Position numbers and translations under genes: made by a program. Below are positions 22,415 to 35,246 of a stretch of DNA of 64,000 bases, in pieces. Each line of letters begins with the position of its first letter. Positions within the stretch are counted from its first letter, which is position 1. This DNA is from Branchiostoma floridae (taxonomy: Eukaryota; Chordata; Leptocardii; Amphioxiformes; Branchiostomatidae), in NCBI RefSeq assembly GCF_000003815.2, contig NC_049979.1:454156-518155 (forward strand), in the 5' to 3' direction. The notes under the pieces were generated by a model, which saw nothing but the letters and a program-made list of their open reading frames with translations, had not been told where the DNA came from and did no database searches.

Positions 22415-25400
22415 CAGCAGCTTGTAACGACTGTCAGGGAGAGGATGTAATTGTCCTTTGAGGTGATTGACAGGGGCCAACCCTCTATTGTGTCTGGTCG
22501 TGTTTGCAGGTGTGACGCCCTCTGGCAAGGTAAACCCCTGTCCAAACCCTGCCCTCAAACAATGGCCCGTTTCTGTCCTTTACATACACGTACAGCACTT
22601 CCACCTACTACAACAGACCTCCCAATGTTTGTCTCACCGTAAAAGCGTGCAAGACCACCGCACTTTTGTTCCAGTGCCTCCTTAATGTGCCTTACAGGTA
22701 TTTTGTTGTGTGTGCATGGGGGGCATCCGGATAATTGAGTTTGAGCCCAGACACAAAAGGCTCACGTATCAACTGGAGAACTTCATTAGGCTACTTGAGA
22801 GCTGACGCAATGGACCATTTATCAGGACCAGCAATCTCTCCACCCTGACAGAGGGGACTGGGCAAACAGCCGCTCCGTGAAGCACCCGTATCCCGGAGTT
22901 GCTGAGTCGCCAAACTTCACGGCAGAGTCTATTAGAAGACTCCCAACAGCCTACTCACCGCGGGAGGGTAAATAGACACGTTGTCCGACAGGTGGTATGA
23001 GCGAGGGCAAACAGCGGGACAAGTGTACGCACCGCGCGCGGCGGCCTCGCCTACCCACTCCCGCCGGGCGTTTACATGTCTGCGTAACCATGCAGCAGCA
23101 GCCTCCCGGTGAGCTGTGAAGATGGCGTGATAGGGCCAGAGTAAACACTGCCATTCGGTTACCCGGTGCTGCAAGTATGATCTCCCATGCAGGTGTAATG
23201 GGGCCATTACTGCCTGTTTGCTACCTGCAAGAGAAATCCCAAATTGGATATTTTGCAGCCAAAAAAAACACGTTCCATGTCTTGCAGCTTAGCTTGGCAT
23301 GGATGGTGATTCTGCTACGTCAAACATCGACAAGCAGACACTGGGAATGAATTATGTATAAACTCGTCGGGAACTCGGGCACGGGCAATTAGTGACAGGT
23401 CCCCGCATGACTGATGGGCCTTATCCCGCACAATGAAATATCAACAAAATAAATTTGGGCCTTATCGGAGTAATAGTTCCTCCTGGATGCTGGGAGAGCT
23501 GCCCTTCGGTGCGCAGCAGACAGCACAATTGAAGTGTGGGATAATGTATGGTCAGCTCCCAGTCATCTTATCTTGTGGGCAATTTCGCACATAAAAGGGA
23601 AGCATAGGGGCAAATTGATCTAAGCAGTTGCCGATATTGGCTTTGTGAGCAGTGATGAGGGAAGAGCTGTGCTCGGGGTAAGAGTTTGTCCCAATCGACG
23701 TCCGCACCTGGCCACGCTGTCATTAGTTTGGCGTGGCGCGATAAGGCCCCGCCTCTGCATCACCACGGGCAGCACGCGTAATCACTCCGGTGCGCGCCGT
23801 TGCCGGGGACGATAAGGAGACAATCATGCGTTGTCTGATCATGTCGGGCCATCACGCCAAGCCGGCACGCATCAAGCTGCTACGTACCTACAACTTCAGC
23901 ATGGAGAGGGATGCCACAGAGGATGGCTGTGATGAAATAACCTCAATACATACAATATTCAGTTTACACAAGTCTGACTTGAAGATGCGCTGTTGTTAAC
24001 AGCTGTTATATAAAACCACTGGGAATATTTTTAGACCTACAGTATATCATTTATCAATAATACCCAAGCTGAAAATAAAATGTTGGCAAAAAAAGTCCTC
24101 CACTTCAAACATGGATGAAAAGCTTTTTTTTAAAGATTGCCATTAGATGATTTACAATCATTTATATCAGAACCACCATTTGATGACAGCTCACATGTAC
24201 ACTCTGAAGCCAAGTCATTACAAACCTTCTTGTGTATGTCAACCAATATTTGATTGTTATCATTTGATCGTTATCAGTTCAGTGTGATTACTTAATTGCT
24301 TGTAAACGTGTCATCAACGAGGCCCATAAGGATTTGGATAACACAAAATTTTTAGGGAAGATCTTCAAATATCGTCTTGGAATTTTCCTCTTTTTTAGCT
24401 TATTTAATCAGATCCTTCCTTCAAACAAGATCAGCCAAGATGATTTTTGATATATTCGTGTCTCCAATTTCCCGAGGGACTCGAAGCTTCTTAAGGGTTT
24501 CCGCAAGGATGCCCACCGGAGGAACTTCTAATCACTTCTGTCAGAACTTTCCGTCTCTCATCTTTGGAGAGTGGCTAATCAATCATAATTCTCTTATTGA
24601 TTTTTGCCGTCCTGTTGATGAGTGGAGAGCGGATACTCCGGGGAGTGAGATGTGATGGCTGGCCGGTCCGTCCCGCAAATGGAACACTCCAGATCAGGGG
24701 AGTCGCGGGGATCGTGAATATCATTGATCTGACTGCAGCATCTTTAGATAATCTCCAAGGAGATCTTTTTGGTGGCAAAATCATTTGTATGTCGGCAAAG
24801 ACAGAAAGGCGCAGTGCTAAGGGAGAGTGTGAAACATGATGATTTAGAATTCCTACATCTGCTCGGAGATTGTATGGTGATACATCATCAGTGATGTCAC
24901 ACACGCTCGCTCGTTCATATCTTCATAACGGCACAGTTTGACCTTCAGGCCTCCGCATCTCCAAACTGCGCATATTGCATCATTTATATACACCAGCTGG
25001 GAGGCAACTTTGTCACTTTACCGCTGGCTGGCTCTCCAAACGACACTTTGTTGTCGGTGGATCAATATTTTGCCTGTGCAGTTTTCTCTGCTCCACACAA
25101 GGCCATTTGTATTCCGTCAGCAAGGCGCTGCGCCAGTTTGCTGAGGCATGGGACGGAAGTGGCGTGAATGGCAGCCTTTGATGCAATTGCCCCGGGCTGC
25201 ACATAGCTAGACATCGACATAATGTGCATCTCACTATGCCGGCTTCTGGTGCTGTCAGCGGTTCACGCAACGTTGGCCAGCCTGGGGGCATACAGCCGGC
25301 TGTAAACACTGCCCCACACAGTGACTGACACATCCGACAGGGACAAACACTCCAGTCTAAATTTACCTTGCGGCCGGCCGAGGCCAAATCCTGTTTCACC

Positions 25401-27780
25401 AGACACAAGGGCCACCCCAGGCCCGGCTGGAACCATGCCAACCCAAATCTTTCAATCCAGGCCAACAAAGGTCTCACTTTCAATTATTTCCACAGGCCAT
25501 TAGCACCCCAGAGTATGATAGATACAACACCTGGAGCAAGACCAACACAATTTGCTGAGCAATGGTACTTAGGAATGTTGCGACAGCGATGCAAATTTAT
25601 CATTATGAAGATTTATTGTAATTCTTGGCTTCCCTAGCAAAGGCATAGTTTGGGCTCCCTGCCCTTCAACTTTAATTACCTTATCCCACTGGTGAACGGA
25701 ACCAATTAGTAGTGCTATAACAGTGGCTATATATATACCTGGGAGACACTTTGAACATACAGGTACAATGACCTTGAGTCGGAGGTGGGGAGGGGGGCGC
25801 ACTGGGAACCAGGCCAGACAGTTCCTGGTGATGTCACTGCTGACCTGAATGGGGTTTAGGTTTGGGCAGCGCACACCTAAACATCACCACGCTTCTCGCA
25901 TATCTCTCATTCCAGGCAGCCCGGCAAACACTGCACGGCTGACGGAAGTCAACCTTGGAACTCACCACCCACAAACACACCTGCGCCTGGCAAACACTGC
26001 TAAAGTATGACGGAGTACTCCTGAACTTCTGCGTAAATCCCTCGCGTCAATGCCCCGGTGTCCGTCTTCCCGAGACGCCGTCGTAAAAATTCCTGCAGGG
26101 CCGCGCTGGCCCGGGGAAACTACATTTTCGGTTAGCCCGTTTATTGATTTTTCAACCCTCTAAAATGGCTACATCTGTTAATGCGGCTGAACGCCATATA
26201 GATGACAACACCACTGCCACCACCCATCTCTCACTCTGGGGATTTACATCACCGGCATCCCCTTCCTCATTTAACGTCTCACGGCCCTCCCAAGCACCCA
26301 GGAGTAATAGGACATGAACCCCCCCCCCCCATTACTCTGGTGCCCAGCCTTATTGCCTCTGACGTATGACTCAATTTCCGCGGCCATTAGGCATTCCAAC
26401 GTTGTTGGCTTCAGAGCACAAGTTAATGAATGTCTCCACCATACTTCACTACGTGCCACATCCATCACACTTTACAATCGGGGCATTTCCTGGGGCCACG
26501 GTTTGAACAACTCGTCTGTTTTGTATTGCGAGTTGCGTACGGTGCGGATGTGCGTGACAAGTGGGACGTGGTTGAAACAGCCATGACCGATCACACCTGA
26601 TGAGATGTAACCCCCCAAGGCAACCTGTGTGTACCCTTTCGCTTGCATGGGGCAAACAATGCCAACATCCTTGAGAGACATGTTGTTAGTCCGGGCTGGT
26701 AGGATTGCCAATAATTCTTCTTCCCTAACCTGTGTTCAACTCCCAGGCATCTTAAGACTGCTGGGGTTAATCACTAGCACTCCACACTAGGCCTGCTGCC
26801 TGGAAAGGAGAAATTTGGAGGATGACATCACTTTCTAAATGCGTCACACAATCGCAGCAGTCAACTTGTATGTTTGGGCCCCCTCCTTGACAAATTGTGT
26901 TTATGTCATGGCATAATGCGTGGAAGAATGAATGGACCACTGTGGAGGCAGATTATGCGACTGCCATTTGCCATGCAGCTTTCAGAATCTATTCCCGGCA
27001 AACGACAGCCATGTACTTAATGCTGATGTGATGCACTTGTAGGCTACAGGGTGCTCTTAGGCCCAACTGTCCACTCTGACATTTCCCTTAAGTCGGTCGA
27101 AATTGAATGGATTTGTTTCCTCCACCATTACTGCTCTGCTTGGAAGGACTTAAATGTCGTTTCTGCATTTTTGCGATTCCAAGCAGTCCAAATAAATTTG
27201 GTAATGCGTTTGACCCGTGCCTCGGCCTGGCGATTACCGCCCGTGCTCCTGGCAACATAAACTTTTATGTCCCTGCCAAACGGCTACACACTTGTTTCCA
27301 GACCCGGGCCTGTGATAACACTTTATCCTTGGGTGCAAATAACTCCGGGTGTCACCTGGAAACAGGCCGGCCGTGCTTATTCTTGGGGCACTCGGATCAC
27401 TCGCTTTGATCGACCTGATAAAGTGTGGCGATCCCTTGCAGAGCGGTTGCCATGGGGACGGCCCTCCGTTGCCGGGGGATATTGAAATATGCTTGCATTC
27501 TCTAGGTCGGCAGCCTGGCATCCGTCGCTGCCAGCTGCCGACTTGACACACCGGATTGGGCCGGCATCAGTGCGCTGCCTGGGCCACGTCAGGATACGCC
27601 ACCCTCATGCCCAGCCGTCATCCCGGCATGTCAGCTGCGAGAGCTCTCCGATATTACCTGTCACGTTGGGCACTTCGGAGGCAATATTTATTCTGCAGGC
27701 CTGGGGGCCTTTTGTTTGTAGAGTGATGGGCAGCGACACTGCTCATCTGTCACGGAAGGATGGTCACGTCACCGCCTCAG
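22415..27780. other. Mostly repeat-free block, no gene seen; candidate regulatory landscape
   Basis: Over 5 kb with no MITE, LINE tail or tandem array recognised, in contrast to the rest of the window. ORFs (for example 25013-25483, 27234-27551 minus; 27489-27833 plus) have no known domains and no codon pattern to trust. Short homeodomain-like TAATTA/ATTA and CATAAAA motifs occur, for example 23430-23620 and 24560-24600. Conserved non-coding function is conjecture based on the absence of repeats. Confidence 0.4.
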
Positions 27781-29060
27781 TCAGCTGGCCTTCCCAGATC
27801 AATGGCACCAAACCATATCAATCAAATGTCTGAGTTTCAAATATTTCATTCATCCCTTTCAACACAGCCATTCCAATCACAATTAGATGAAACCATGCCA
27901 ATAAAACATCTGACTTAGAGATTTCCTGAAAGATTTTCTTATCATTAGATTTCCAGATCAATAGCACCAAACCATAGCAATGAAATAAGTGTCTCAGTTT
28001 CAAATTTCCTGCAATGCGATCACTTTCAACATGGGCACTCCAATTACAACTAGATATTTCAGAGCACATGCAGGGATCAAAATACTTTTTTCTGCATACC
28101 TGCACTGGTGCAGGTAACACTGAAAATTACCTGCACCAGACTTATTTTACCTGCACCACTCGGAGTTTAGGAAGTATGGATCATACTAAAATTGTTTAGG
28201 AACCATTGCTCTTTTTTCTTTTATACCTAATAGGTGGTAACAGTCAATGCAGCTAATAACAATCCACATACACCTACATCATATGATGTTTATGTATAAA
28301 CCCAGTACATAGACCAGTGCAGGTTAGGTGCAGGTAGACACTAAAACTACCTGCACAGCTCCAATTTTACCTGCACTAACCTGCATATGCAGGTGGTATT
28401 TCGAGCCCTGATATGCAATATTATAAACATGTTCACGTCATAGCCCATCAGCTGGCCTGCCCAGATCACTAGCACCAAACCGTAGCAATGAAATGTCAGA
28501 AATTTCATCCAATATTTCATTTATCCCTTTTAACACAGCCATTAGATGAAACCATGCAAACATCTGACTTAGAGATTTCCTTAAACTTAAAGATTTCAGT
28601 ATCATTTTCAGCACAGACATTTCCATCACAAACCAGTCTGCTAAAAGTAAAACAGAAACCACAGCGAGAGTTTTTAAAATTTCCACTATCCTCAGTTTCA
28701 ACATGGACACCCCAATCACAATTAGATATTTCATAGCACAACATTTGCTTGTGATATGACAAAAGTGACCTCAACATTGGCTAACAGTTCTGCTAATTCG
28801 AATCCCAAATGGCAGACAGTCTGTTGAAACAGAAACCATGCTGAGAAATGTCTGAGTTTACGATTGCCTCCAACATTCACTTTATTCCTTACAACATACA
28901 TGTAGACGCCCCAATTACAATGCTTAATTACATATTTCAGAGCACGACAGTGCACGTGACAATATAATTTTGAACCAATGTTGATACAAATCTTTGCTGA
29001 TTCAAATCCCAAATGGCAGACCGAAGTATGCTCAGACAGAAGCCATACTGAGAAACATTT
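27780..29060. repeat. Diverged duplicated block of about 150-300-bp units with a nested MITE
   Basis: CCAGATCA.TAGCACCAAACC, GCAATGAAAT, ATCTGACTTAGAGATTTCCT, ACAGCCATT and CAATTA(G/A)ATATTTCA(G/T)AGCAC recur at about 27795, 27955, 28460 and 28720-28940. The MITE at 28071-28410 interrupts it. Confidence 0.75.
28071..28410. mobile_element. MITE of the CAGGGCTCRAAATAC family, 340 bp
   Basis: Tips CAGGGATCAAAATAC and GTATTTCGAGCCCTG. Flanks ACATG (28066-28070) and ATATG (28411-28415) agree at 4 of 5. It sits inside the duplicated block 27780-29060. Repeated TTACCTGCACCA motifs match the other two full copies. Confidence 0.8.
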
Positions 29061-29819
29061 TGCCTAAATAATGTGACATTTTCCAGTGTTTGCCAGGAGC
29101 CTCCCGTGGTGAAATATGGACTAAGCACACACCAAGTTACGAGCTACGTCAGTCGAGTCATGACATAGATCTCAATCTTCTCTCCAGCTAGCACACTGAC
29201 TCAGCCAAAAAAATTACTGTTTATTGGCTATTAACTTCCTAATGTGACGTACTACTTGTGAGATGCCCACTGTGGTGCCTGAGGCAAAACAAGGAAAGGG
29301 ATCCGGAAATTTGCTTGATGCACATTTTTGTGAAATCTCAATTGACGATGAATTTTATTACCCATTGCCAGTGAATTGGGTTAAGTTGCATGTGCATGGT
29401 ATAAGCCTACAGCAATTTACATTGCACATTACGGCCTCACTGATATATATCAAAGGTTCCTGGACATTGCCACACAAAATGTTAGCAAGAATTTTATCAA
29501 TCTTAGCAAGAAGACATAATGAAAACAGGGTTAGAAGGAAAACTGCAGAAAAACTGTGATATGGTTTCCCTTCATACACCAGCATCAAGTTGATAGTCCA
29601 ATTTGGATTCAAGAGCCAACAAATAAAATTTCTTGTGAGAGATTTTCAGTACTCTAAGACAAGGAGATTTTTCCCTCAGACTCTAAGACTAATCATGCTG
29701 AAAATGCAACACGAAGTCACATTGCACTGCTAGTCTGGCTACGTAAGAAGGCAATATGCTTCACCTCAATTGAAGATAATTGCCTCACTTTTACCTTTAT
29801 TCCATTTTAGTATTACTAT

Positions 29820-30072
29820 TAGGCCACAACAATTTCATTTGTTGGTTCTTGGATCTTAGTAAAAAATTTTAAAAACCGTAACTGGAAAAACATAATTAGA
29901 TCATAACGAAGCCTGAGGACCAGGTTTGTGCCTTAATTTGGTGCACTCAGTTTTAGTCAGAAGACAGTCGTATTTGAGTTTTCCTTCTTACAGTCTACCT
30001 TTATGATTTCCGCTTACTATATTTTTACTTTTTTAAAAGTCTGAGAACCAAAAAATCAAATTGCTGTGGTCT
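29820..30072. mobile_element. TIR element related to 13653-13990
   Basis: Left AGGCCACAACAATTTCATTT and GTTGGTTCTTGGAT; right inverse GAGAACCAAAAAATCAAATT and GCTGTGGTCT. It lies just beyond the 3' flank of the IRF2BP gene. Confidence 0.65.
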
Positions 30073-32007
30073 CACTGAGGAGTGTTTGATCTTACAATCT
30101 CTTCCCCTGCTGGCAGTGAATGTGCCTGTGTCTGCTTCAGGCCTATGTTTGGAAGGCAGTGAACTTGCAACCCAGCCCTCTGGTACACCCACTGTCGGCC
30201 AGATGAAAGGAGTGCTGTCTGAAACGCACACCCGCTCAGACGGCATGGGTTCGCACATGTGAATCCTACCCGGCCTTCTCTGGTGACGGCCAAACAAACC
30301 AAACATAACAGCCCTGGGATTGCCTGATGCGGCCAACATGCAGGCTTGAGTGCCAGAGTTTTGTCTGAATGGGCCAGCCTCAGGCTTTGGGCATATCACC
30401 CTCCCAAACAGGCCACCTGATACGCTGCTATTGATTTACATGTGTGTAGTGGAAGGGTGGAGAGGGGCTTGTAGGGCCATATGTTTTGGGTCCAAAGGAA
30501 ATGGCTGGTCCCCTTCTGATTGGAAGCAAGCATTCCTCTCACTCACTCCCAGACACACAAACACTCTCACTCGCTCAGTCAGTGAAAGTGAAGCACAGAC
30601 AAGTGACATTTGGAAACCATCAATTCACAATCGGGTGTCAATATGCAACAATGATGACTTAACAAGCAAAGGAAACTGCTATGCAAACAGAAAGGTGCAA
30701 AAACTCCCCCTTCTTTGCTCTTACACAGGAACTAAATAAAACTGAACATTACTCTTTTGAGATCTTCTCTTTATACTCTAGCAAGAATACCAGTACAACA
30801 CTTTTCTGCAGGTGCATAATTATGACAATGTAAAATGCAGGGCAGTCCTCTCTCTCTCTCTCTCTACCCCTAGTAGGAGTGGACCAGGCCAAGGTCTTCA
30901 CAATCCTGGCTATTTGCACAAACACAATGACATTGATTAATGGCCCTTCCTGTCCTGTCACTTGATCTGGGGGTGAAATCAGTGCTATGATGTCACTAAA
31001 GCGGGCAAACAATACCCCGCCATTGATGGGCCGCTGCCCGATCAATAAATCCAGCTAGGCTGACTTGCCTGGAAAGGGGACTTCATTTCCCCGGCTCTGA
31101 CACTGACTGCCCTGCATCTGTCAGGTCCTGATTTGTGTGCTGCACAGTGTCCATAACAATTAGGCACCCAGACAAAGCTTCAACTCAAAACAACATGCTC
31201 CCATCCCACCTCTCCCCCCCTCAGGAGCGATCTGATCCCCTACTTTACTCTGCACAGCACCTGCAAACATTCCTCACAATGCTGCCAGGAAACTGGACCC
31301 ACCACTGCTCCAGTTACAGGGGGCGGCTGCCATTCTTTTTAGCCTGCCTACTACATTACAGCCCGAACCTGACACCATGCCATTGGAGAGTTCCAACACA
31401 ACAGGCTGCCAGACTCAATGGGCTGGAGTCAGGAGACCGTTTTGGTTGCCGTTGTACTCGGTACTGGCCGCTGACAATTCCGTATGTAAATACACACAGC
31501 TAAGATTTCCATCCTGCCTGAATGATACCTTTGTTCTGGGCCCCCCAATTTCGGGCTGGAGCACTCTCTGAGACTTTTTTTTTTTCATGCTGACTGATGA
31601 GGTGGCTCCTAGGGGGCAGTTATAACACAAAATGCACATGAACAAATCCAGCTGACCTGGCTAACTACACAATCGCCAGGCTGCAGTGTTTACACCCTAG
31701 TGCTCGTGCCCTGTCTGCTTTTCTTACAACAGAGACTGAAGTGCCAAACTTACCAGCAGTTCTGGCCCTCCTTTTCAGAGTACAGAATTTACTTTCCCTA
31801 AGACAGCTACAAAAATCCAACTTGTCCTACAACATCTCTCATCTTCTCACCTTAAGCTTGGTGTTAACATGGGGTTAGCAGTCCCTATGGAATACTTCTT
31901 CTTCTTCTCCTGCACTTCTTAAAGACTTATCTTAACTCAAAAGTCTTTGGAGTCCTTGAATGAAATGTCCGTGTTGTCACCTGCAAGGTGATTCCATCAC
32001 ATGTCGA
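30073..32007 (-). other. 3' flank of IRF2BP: no further gene seen, probable 3' UTR at the gene-proximal end
   Basis: About 1.9 kb without recognisable repeats apart from a short CT run near 30850. The part next to the stop codon should hold the 3' UTR. No AATAAA is seen on the minus strand close to the stop; the nearest clear TTTATT (plus strand) is near 29807, so the mRNA end is uncertain. ORFs here (for example 30350-30739, 31135-31503) show no known domain. Confidence 0.5.
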
Positions 32008-33949
32008 TCAAGTCTCCCTTTCCTTCTTAACCTTGACAGCTTCCTCCGACCCCAAGATGGTGGCAATCTCTCCTTGCATGAAGGCCCAGGGCACGCTGGA
32101 TCCTACCAAGGGGCATTTCTCTCCGCTCGGACAGTACACTTCCCCGTTGGCCCCCTGCTTCTTGATGCTCTCTCGCGAGCAGGGGAAGCAGAACTTGTGG
32201 CTGAGCACGGAGGGGCACTGTACGAAGTGGGTGTCCTCGAGTCTCTCGTGACAGAGCGTGCAGGTGAGGGACGAGTTGGTGGAGTTGACGGAGGAGTCGG
32301 GGAGAGGATGAGAGTTCGCGTTGCTCTCCTGATCTCTGGTGACAACCTGGTGCATCTCGCTGCTCCGCGGCGCGCGCCGCATGTGCTGACCCGGGGTCGA
32401 GCTCGGGCTGCGGCGCGAATTCGTGCTGGTGACCGTCGTGCCGGAAGGGGCGGACGACGAGGTGTCCTTCACGGGGGAGATGGGAGTCACTAGATTGTCC
32501 GTCACAGACATCAGGGCGGCCATGGGGGACGGGCCGTTCTGCATGCCGGGCGCGTCCGGGGGGCGTGCCCATGCTGGTGAGGGGCGAGACGCGGACGGGC
32601 GCGCGGCTGCCGTACCCGGTCGAACTGATGGTGAGCTTGAGCGCCTCGGCCTGGCTCTGCATCCACTGCTGCCTCTGGTGCTGCTCGTCGCTCATCTTCG
32701 CATCCCTCTCCAGATCCGGGTCGGGAGATGCTTTCCTCTTCCTCATCTTTGNNNNNNNNNNNNNNNNNNNNNNNNNNNNNNNNNNNNNNNNNNNNNNNNN
32801 NNNNNNNNNNNNNNNNNNNNNNNNNNNNNNNNNNNNNNNNNNNNNNNNNNNAGGCTCCTTGAAGAAGCGCGACGCTTCCGGAAGGAGGTCCCCGAGAAGA
32901 CGCCAGTCTCCCGACCCGTGCTTCTTCTCATACTCCAGGTACTTGAAGCCAGATGACAGGCCCTTGCCAAAGTCCTTCATACAGTCGTGGTACATCTGCT
33001 TGGCAACACCCGAAGCGCTGGAGTACACATTCCCAGACCCGCTGGGATACTCAATGTAAATTTTCAGCTCGTAGTCAAAGCCTGGCTTTGAACTCGCGTC
33101 AAATGCAAATACCCTGCCCATTAGACTATGGTCCTTCTTGAAACGTACCTCGAATGGCGTGCTCTGTGACAAGGTCGCCAGTGTCTCGCGAACCAGGGGC
33201 GGTCTCTGATGAAAGTCGTCCCCGTTCCTTGACACCTCGGTGTCGGTGGCCAGGTCAGTGGACGAGCTGTCGCTCGCCGTGTCCTCCTTGTCATTCTTGT
33301 CACCTGTTGAGTTGGCAGCCTTGTTGTTTTGGTGACGCGCGGATGACTTGCCCGTGGGCGGCGAGGGCTGCGGTATCGGCGGCTGGGGCGGCAGCGGGCC
33401 GCGGTTCATCGGCGGTGCTATCCCGACGGAATGCGGCGGCATGGGCGGTACGTGCTGCGCCAGGGGCGGGCCCCTCCTCGGGCTGGCTCGGGCCCGCGGG
33501 TCTGTCGACTCGTCCAGCGGCGCGAAGGGACCCGGCATCCCGGTTAGCGGTCTCTGCGACGGCGGGTAATCGAGCATGGATCCTCGCGGTCTCTCGTGGA
33601 TGGGGTATCGATCCACCAGCGGCGGCGGCCGGCCCTCTCCGGGGTTTGCCCCGGGCGGGAGGCCGTCGTGCGGCGGGCGCTGGAGCACGGCGCCCGGAGG
33701 GGGAGGGCCGGGGGACTGCTTCATGATGATCGGGCCCGGGGTGGCCGCCGAGCCGCGCTCCTGGAACCCGTGGGCCCGCTTCATCTGCCGGGCCGTCTCG
33801 ATGACCAGCTCGATACGGTCGGCTCCCTCGTAGTTGCAGCAGCCGCGGCAGACGGCCTCCGAAAAGTCCCACAGCATCGCCCAGGGCATTCTCGGCAGGT
33901 CACACAGGTAGCAGTGCTGCCGCTGGAGTTTCTGTGCCGGCACGGCCAT
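32008..33949 (-). CDS. IRF2BP: IRF2BP-family transcriptional co-regulator, single exon, frameshifted and gapped in this assembly
   Basis: Family members (vertebrate IRF2BP1, IRF2BP2, IRF2BPL) are nuclear corepressors or E3-like proteins that bind the repression domain of IRF2. Seen here: residues 12-61 form the N-terminal IRF2BP zinc finger, with Cys13, Cys16, Cys34 and Cys37 in [14 protein letters not shown] and [15 protein letters not shown]. Residues about 75-215 are Pro-rich and 215-250 Ser/Asp-rich. Residues about 255-366 are the conserved middle domain ([20 protein letters not shown]), ending at RFFKEP where the N run begins. After the gap come an NLS-like [28 protein letters not shown], and, in a shifted frame, [12 protein letters not shown], a C3HC4 RING ([35 protein letters not shown]) and VKVKKERET, which contains a VKKE sumoylation-type site. 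The start ATG has a good context (ACCATGG). No intron is visible, as in human IRF2BP1 and IRF2BPL. IRF2BP1, 2 or L orthology cannot be assigned; a single pre-duplication gene is likely. The family call is secure. Confidence 0.95.
32558..32563 (-). other. Single-base frameshift in the IRF2BP coding sequence at a C6 run
   Basis: On the coding strand the frame that gives [10 protein letters not shown] runs into this C6 (G6 on plus). Reading on gives a basic non-family tail ([10 protein letters not shown]...) that stays open to 32027. Removing one C puts the preceding codons in frame with [18 protein letters not shown] and on to the intact RING and the TGA at 32008-32010. Family members have [12 protein letters not shown] at this place, so the shift is an indel rather than a splice. 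A homopolymer sequencing or assembly error is the simplest cause. A real allele-level indel is possible. Confidence 0.9.
32752..32851. other. Assembly gap, exactly 100 N, inside the IRF2BP CDS
   Basis: A run of exactly 100 N, typical of a gap of unknown size. It separates the end of the middle domain (RFFKEP) from the basic KMRKRKASP segment. Human family members have a few dozen low-complexity residues here, so the true length may be near this value. That the frame stays open across the N run is accidental, since 100 is not a multiple of three. An intron within the gap cannot be excluded. Confidence 0.95.
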
Positions 33950-34200
33950 GGTATGTTGTTGTCAGCGCGCTTGGAACTCGCAGAAACCTCCTGTCAACCT
34001 GCGGTGACCGGTGAGACGGGCGGTTACAGCATTTTCAGACGGCAAACGGCTCCAGACTGATCCGCACCGCTCAGCTGTCTACAGCACCACAACCCACTTC
34101 ACTCGGGAGATATTTTCTTTCACGCCAGACGCGCATGCGCCCTGAGCCCGTCTGCCTCGGGCCGGTGTGTGTTTGGTGGTGACGCTCACGTGCGATCGCT
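33950..34200 (-). promoter_or_regulatory. 5' flank / likely CpG promoter of IRF2BP with an NRF1-type site
   Basis: The stretch just upstream of the ATG continues the CpG-rich character of the coding exon and shows no TATA box at a usable distance. It contains a perfect 10-bp palindrome GCGCATGCGC at 34131-34140, the core consensus of NRF1, about 185 bp before the ATG. TATA-less CpG promoters with NRF1 sites are typical of broadly expressed regulators. The transcription start is not visible, so the 5' UTR/promoter border is a guess. Confidence 0.6.
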
Positions 34201-34826
34201 TCCAACCACACAACAGAACCCCTGCACTCACCCAGCCAATCTACCTGCCAGACATGCTAACGAATATTCTACTCCTCCTCGTCGTTTGCTCTCTCATCCC
34301 ATCACCTATAATCATGCCGAGGCGCGGACGCTGACTACATACATAATAGCCACAAAATGACGGATATTATTTTCTTGACGTCACAAATACAGAGCGATCA
34401 AAGCCGCACGGAATGACAGATGCTGGATAGGAATATGTAGTTCACGGATGTAAAAATAAAAGGAAGACGGCGAAGGAATAAAAATCATCAAAGTGGCAGA
34501 CAGCATCCATCATAGTACACGTACTTCCCTGTATTGAAACTATAGACAGCCGCAATATTTCATCCCCTGACGGGCGCCCAAAAGCCCCTCAGGCGCTCGG
34601 AGAGAGAGCGCATTCCTGCACCGTGACGTGCCACCGGAGGATCGCCCGACACTCGCAAAGAAAGAGCAGGGCAGATTAAACCGCCCTGCCCCCGAGCAAG
34701 CCTTTGAGCGCGCTGCCTGGCGAGCCGACACTCGGGTTCTTTCGGGTTTATCGGCGGCTGGTGACCTTGGCATTCTTGCGGAAGGAACCCGCCTTGTCAA
34801 TCAAACCTTCCCCCCAAAACCTGCCT

Positions 34827-35246
34827 NNNNNNNNNNNNNNNNNNNNNNNNNNNNNNNNNNNNNNNNNNNNNNNNNNNNNNNNNNNNNNNNNNNNNNNNNN
34901 NNNNNNNNNNNNNNNNNNNNNNNNNNNNNNNNNNNNNNNNNNNNNNNNNNNNNNNNNNNNNNNNNNNNNNNNNNNNNNNNNNNNNNNNNNNNNNNNNNNN
35001 NNNNNNNNNNNNNNNNNNNNNNNNNNNNNNNNNNNNNNNNNNNNNNNNNNNNNNNNNNNNNNNNNNNNNNNNNNNNNNNNNNNNNNNNNNNNNNNNNNNN
35101 NNNNNNNNNNNNNNNNNNNNNNNNNNNNNNNNNNNNNNNNNNNNNNNNNNNNNNNNNNNNNNNNNNNNNNNNNNNNNNNNNNNNNNNNNNNNNNNNNNNN
35201 NNNNNNNNNNNNNNNNNNNNNNNNNNNNNNNNNNNNNNNNNNNNNN
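34827..35246. other. Assembly gap, 420 N, upstream of IRF2BP
   Basis: A run of 420 N lying 0.9-1.3 kb 5' of the IRF2BP start codon. Sequence on both sides (34540-34826 and 35247-35550) is GC-rich and has no recognisable repeat, so proximal regulatory sequence is probably missing here. Confidence 0.95.

Noticed and set aside
25013-25483. 156-codon minus ORF in the repeat-free block
   Set aside because: No motif, no splice or promoter context that could be judged; kept only as part of the block description.
32027-32556. C-terminal part of the 640-codon minus ORF, in the frame kept after the C6 run
   Set aside because: Arg/His/Pro-rich sequence without family similarity; the adjacent frame over the same bases encodes the conserved IRF2BP RING.
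33154-33726. 190-codon plus-strand ORF, and others such as 31960-32493 and 33596-34060
   Set aside because: Antisense shadows of the GC-rich IRF2BP exon.
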